From an uncultured Prevotella sp. (GTDB taxonomy: Bacteria; Bacteroidota; Bacteroidia; Bacteroidales; Bacteroidaceae): DNA of 6,859 nucleotides. The notes under the pieces were generated by a model. That model had not been told where the DNA came from. It saw only the letters and a program-made list of their open reading frames with translations, and did not search any database. The stretch lies in contig CAMUQM010000102.1 of assembly GCA_947095945.1 (NCBI GenBank), forward strand, positions 1-6,859, read 5' to 3'. Shown here piece after piece: positions 5,901-6,859 of this stretch (its first letter is position 1; each line of letters starts with the position of its first letter). A program made the translations under genes and the position numbers.

Positions 5901-6420
5901 TATGAGGAACTGTGCGCAACTCTGTCTTACCTTTTGTGTAGAGTACTCCATTTTCATCTGATTCAAAATTAAGGTTCTCAGGAGCAACACGGCACTCTGG
6001 GTTTTTTGATAACCTTATCCATGCATTTGTTCCGATTGTAGCTACATTCTTAGGAATATCAATTTTCGTAATTTTAGAATCAGAAAAACTGTCATCATTA
6101 ATCTTCACTATTGATTCGGGCATTTTAACTGACGTAACATTCTTACAGTTATAACCAGTCTCTGATCCAATCTCTGTAACCTTGAAAGTTATTCCCTGAC
6201 CATCATTTACTGTAGCAGGAATATCCACATGTCCAGTTTTCGTTGTGCCAACAAACATCAATGTTGGCTGTACACCAGGTGTACCATCTGCTACAAGGAC
6301 TTTGTAGCTGAGTTCTCCAAACGTGACAACCTTGTCCTTTGTATACGCCCAAAGGAAATTAGGTATTGCCACAAATAGCAATGCCAATAATAAAAGTTTA
6401 ATTTTTACCATACTTATCAT
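2980..6420 (-). CDS. BspA-like leucine-rich-repeat (LRR_5) secreted surface protein
   Basis: An 1146-residue exported protein, probably on the cell surface. Residues 1-25 form a signal peptide: VKIKLLLLALLFVAIPNFLWA with likely cleavage before YT; it has no lipobox cysteine. The start could also be the ATG at 6411 (MVKIK), which gives a more compact signal. From about residue 80 to 835 it carries repeats of the LRR_5 (BspA/TpLRR) type, with the recurring pattern 'L..I.LP..V..IG..AF..C', for example LPSSIDKIG, LPEKVKEIEKEAF and IPNKVKEIGRRAF. Four interposed modules of the type 'DGVLF/LSxDKKTL..yP' begin near residues 155, 245, 350 and 622. Residues 860-1105 are a repeat-free, possibly beta-rich region. 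The last 30 or so residues (YNLNGQRV, then GIFIQNGRKVIVK) match a C-terminal motif common in Prevotella secreted proteins and resemble the end of type IX secretion sorting domains. BspA-family proteins bind host proteins such as fibronectin or fibrinogen and help adhesion and co-aggregation; this protein's ligand is unknown. It is the first gene of an operon with the small peptide downstream. Confidence 0.88.
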   Translation of the reverse strand: MISMVKIKLLLLALLFVAIPNFLWAYTKDKVVTFGELSYKVLVADGTPGVQPTLMFVGTTKTGHVDIPATVNDGQGITFKVTEIGSETGYNCKNVTSVKMPESIVKINDDSFSDSKITKIDIPKNVATIGTNAWIRLSKNPECRVAPENLNFESDENGVLYTKGKTELRTVPHNIMSKVGGDTYTVNTTVKYITKGAFRDSENLKKIKLPTTLEKVDDFWPTIASTSTLEAFVMDGVGTKFQVVDGVLFTKGPNRLIRYPYAKNQATYTVPKGVAEIAGNGFSGTPSLTDINLNEVTKVEVSAIANVPNLKKITLPKNLRKTGLAQGAFENCPKLEAYDVAPGNPDFSAEDGVLFSADKKTLYFYPIGKQDGSYTIPNTVEEIGDKAFQGARWITSLVIPTNVKRIKGEAFRQNYNLSSVEFKEPSNLTELGNYAFWTCPKLREVTLPSSIDKIGKSFVDCDILETINVPDGSKIETIEADAFKSNKKLKNFNFKGTCPLKTIKANAFQDLENFETFNFPKTVTNIERNAFTGCKNMKTVTFDENADIEKIGEGAFADCGLTTISLPEKVKEIEKEAFLKCKALEVINIKKYTTRIDPEAFKYCDNLTDINIHKENTKYSSVDGYLLSPDKKTLILFPPGKANSKFTLLPPSIEKIGDNSFFNCEKLTNVTIPNKVKEIGRRAFGLCKNLNTITFLCDEMINPNMINQAQNEMSFDDGTQADDMFKNITINVRKERYNDYANNTFYQKFKGIKKSFEVGKEEYIAMSDNSVNMLKTKREDHTFVLPTEIVNEGKKYAVNLIGDYAFEGVNNKIKEVVVKKNVEYIGAKAFVTKTNNGKLESTVENVFFIESNPTAKMLSTTRFELDETKENYNEFAPTTHVYVKKTALPIYTEKWNKKVYDRDIHNFKESEFNFISQIDYKIPAKKFITNKYGTFAREFDTDFSAYKAENHNTDVAAFVSKKTDIKPGNGDYGQSDYKVVMTSIDVNGGVSNHYGYVPAGTGVLLKVLDKEATPDDFFYTIGEKDDVKYTINGNVMRGITVNSRSVSPTEEGGPVYVITKKKGIFEKLTRTVELFPIHKAYALIGSVPAGAKVMFSFSDEDSSTTGIMSVDAEKPADNVYYNLNGQRVTTPQRGIFIQNGRKVIVK

Positions 6421-6567
6421 TTATAATGTGATTAATATTTTATATGTATATAGTCGTATGCGTTATATGAGTATATAATACAATCCTAGTATTTTAAAAT
6501 GTGATAGGTGTATTTAATTTAGGATTTATAATGCAACTATCCTTATTCTCTGATTCATAAATCGGTG

Positions 6568-6599
6568 CAAAGTTAGGCTTTTTATTTGATACGAACAAA
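6568..6599 (-). promoter_or_regulatory. Near-consensus Bacteroidota promoter of the BspA-like operon
   Basis: On the minus strand TTTG (6599-6596) is followed by exactly 20 nt and TAACTTTG (6575-6568). Both elements match the Bacteroidota -33/-7 pattern fully. Transcription should begin near 6561-6563, leaving an AT-rich leader of about 140 nt before the ATG at 6420. I see no strong hairpin or riboswitch-like fold in that leader. Confidence 0.8.
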
Positions 6600-6859
6600 T
6601 TTTTATTTATAAATATTTATTTTTCATATGAAAACGCATGTAATTGAAGATATAAATACTAATTTTGTATGTTACTGACTATTAAGCATGTTTTAGAAAA
6701 CGTATTTTTCATAGTCTCCTGTATGTTCTTTGTATTGTATAGTACATTATAGAGTTCTTATCTTGTTTTATTTTTTCATAAAGGATATAAAAGAGGGTCT
6801 TCCAGAATTTGGAGTGATGGTATTATACTTTTCAGGCTTCCTGTTGAAAAAAAGTATTG
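6600..6859. other. AT-rich region without a supported gene
   Basis: No open frame of useful length is seen on either strand; the longest plus-strand start (ATG near 6628) gives only about 15 codons. A minus-strand frame is open from the window edge for about 27 codons and then stops; it has no recognised motif. The last 65 bases, from GGGTCTTCCAGAATTTGGAG, differ in texture from the preceding A/T-rich stretch and could be the beginning of another element that continues outside the window. Confidence 0.45.

Noticed and set aside
6660..6667. TAATTTTG as a plus-strand -7 promoter element
   Set aside because: No TTG or TTTG lies 19-21 nt upstream, and no gene follows within the window. AT-rich DNA gives such matches by chance.

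Overview
The window looks like a chromosomal segment from a Bacteroidota bacterium, most likely Prevotella or a close relative. Four things point there. Two promoters fit the Bacteroidota pattern (a -33 TTTG or TTG, 20 nt, then a -7 TAnnTTTG). The first gene ends as a Bacteroidota-type alpha-glucan phosphorylase. There is a long BspA-like leucine-rich-repeat surface protein with a C-terminal motif common in Prevotella secreted proteins. There is also a short acidic peptide gene of a kind I associate with Prevotella. No rRNA or tRNA gene and no complete mobile element is visible.

Layout. Bases 3-770 (+) are the 3' end of a glycogen/alpha-glucan phosphorylase, closed by a strong two-way terminator at 797-841. 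Everything after that reads on the minus strand. At 944-1540 is an HU-like DNA-binding protein with an extra C-terminal helix-turn-helix-like region. Its predicted promoter lies at 1740-1770, about 200 bp upstream. Between promoter and gene is a four-copy array of TTTCATGAAA-like palindromes spaced exactly 22 bp apart. At 1931-2410 is a two-part protein whose first half looks like DUF3791. At 2497-2703 is a decayed partial copy of the second half of that protein. A strong minus-strand terminator at 2711-2750 closes a two-gene operon: the 1146-residue BspA-like protein (2980-6420) and, 13 nt after it, a 63-residue acidic peptide (2775-2966). A near-consensus promoter at 6568-6599 drives this operon. 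The last 260 bases are AT-rich with no convincing gene.

How the parts relate. The BspA-like protein and the small peptide are almost certainly co-transcribed: one promoter, a 13-nt gap and one terminator. The HU-like gene appears to have its own promoter, and the palindrome array sits just downstream of the expected transcription start, where a bound protein could block or shape transcription. Self-regulation by the HU/HTH protein is an attractive but untested idea. The DUF3791 protein and its remnant look like a small, partly decayed accessory locus; DUF3791 genes are often found with a DUF3990 partner, which is absent here.

The strongest candidates for something undescribed are the 22-bp operator-like array, the BspA-coupled acidic peptide, and the fused and partly duplicated DUF3791 locus.
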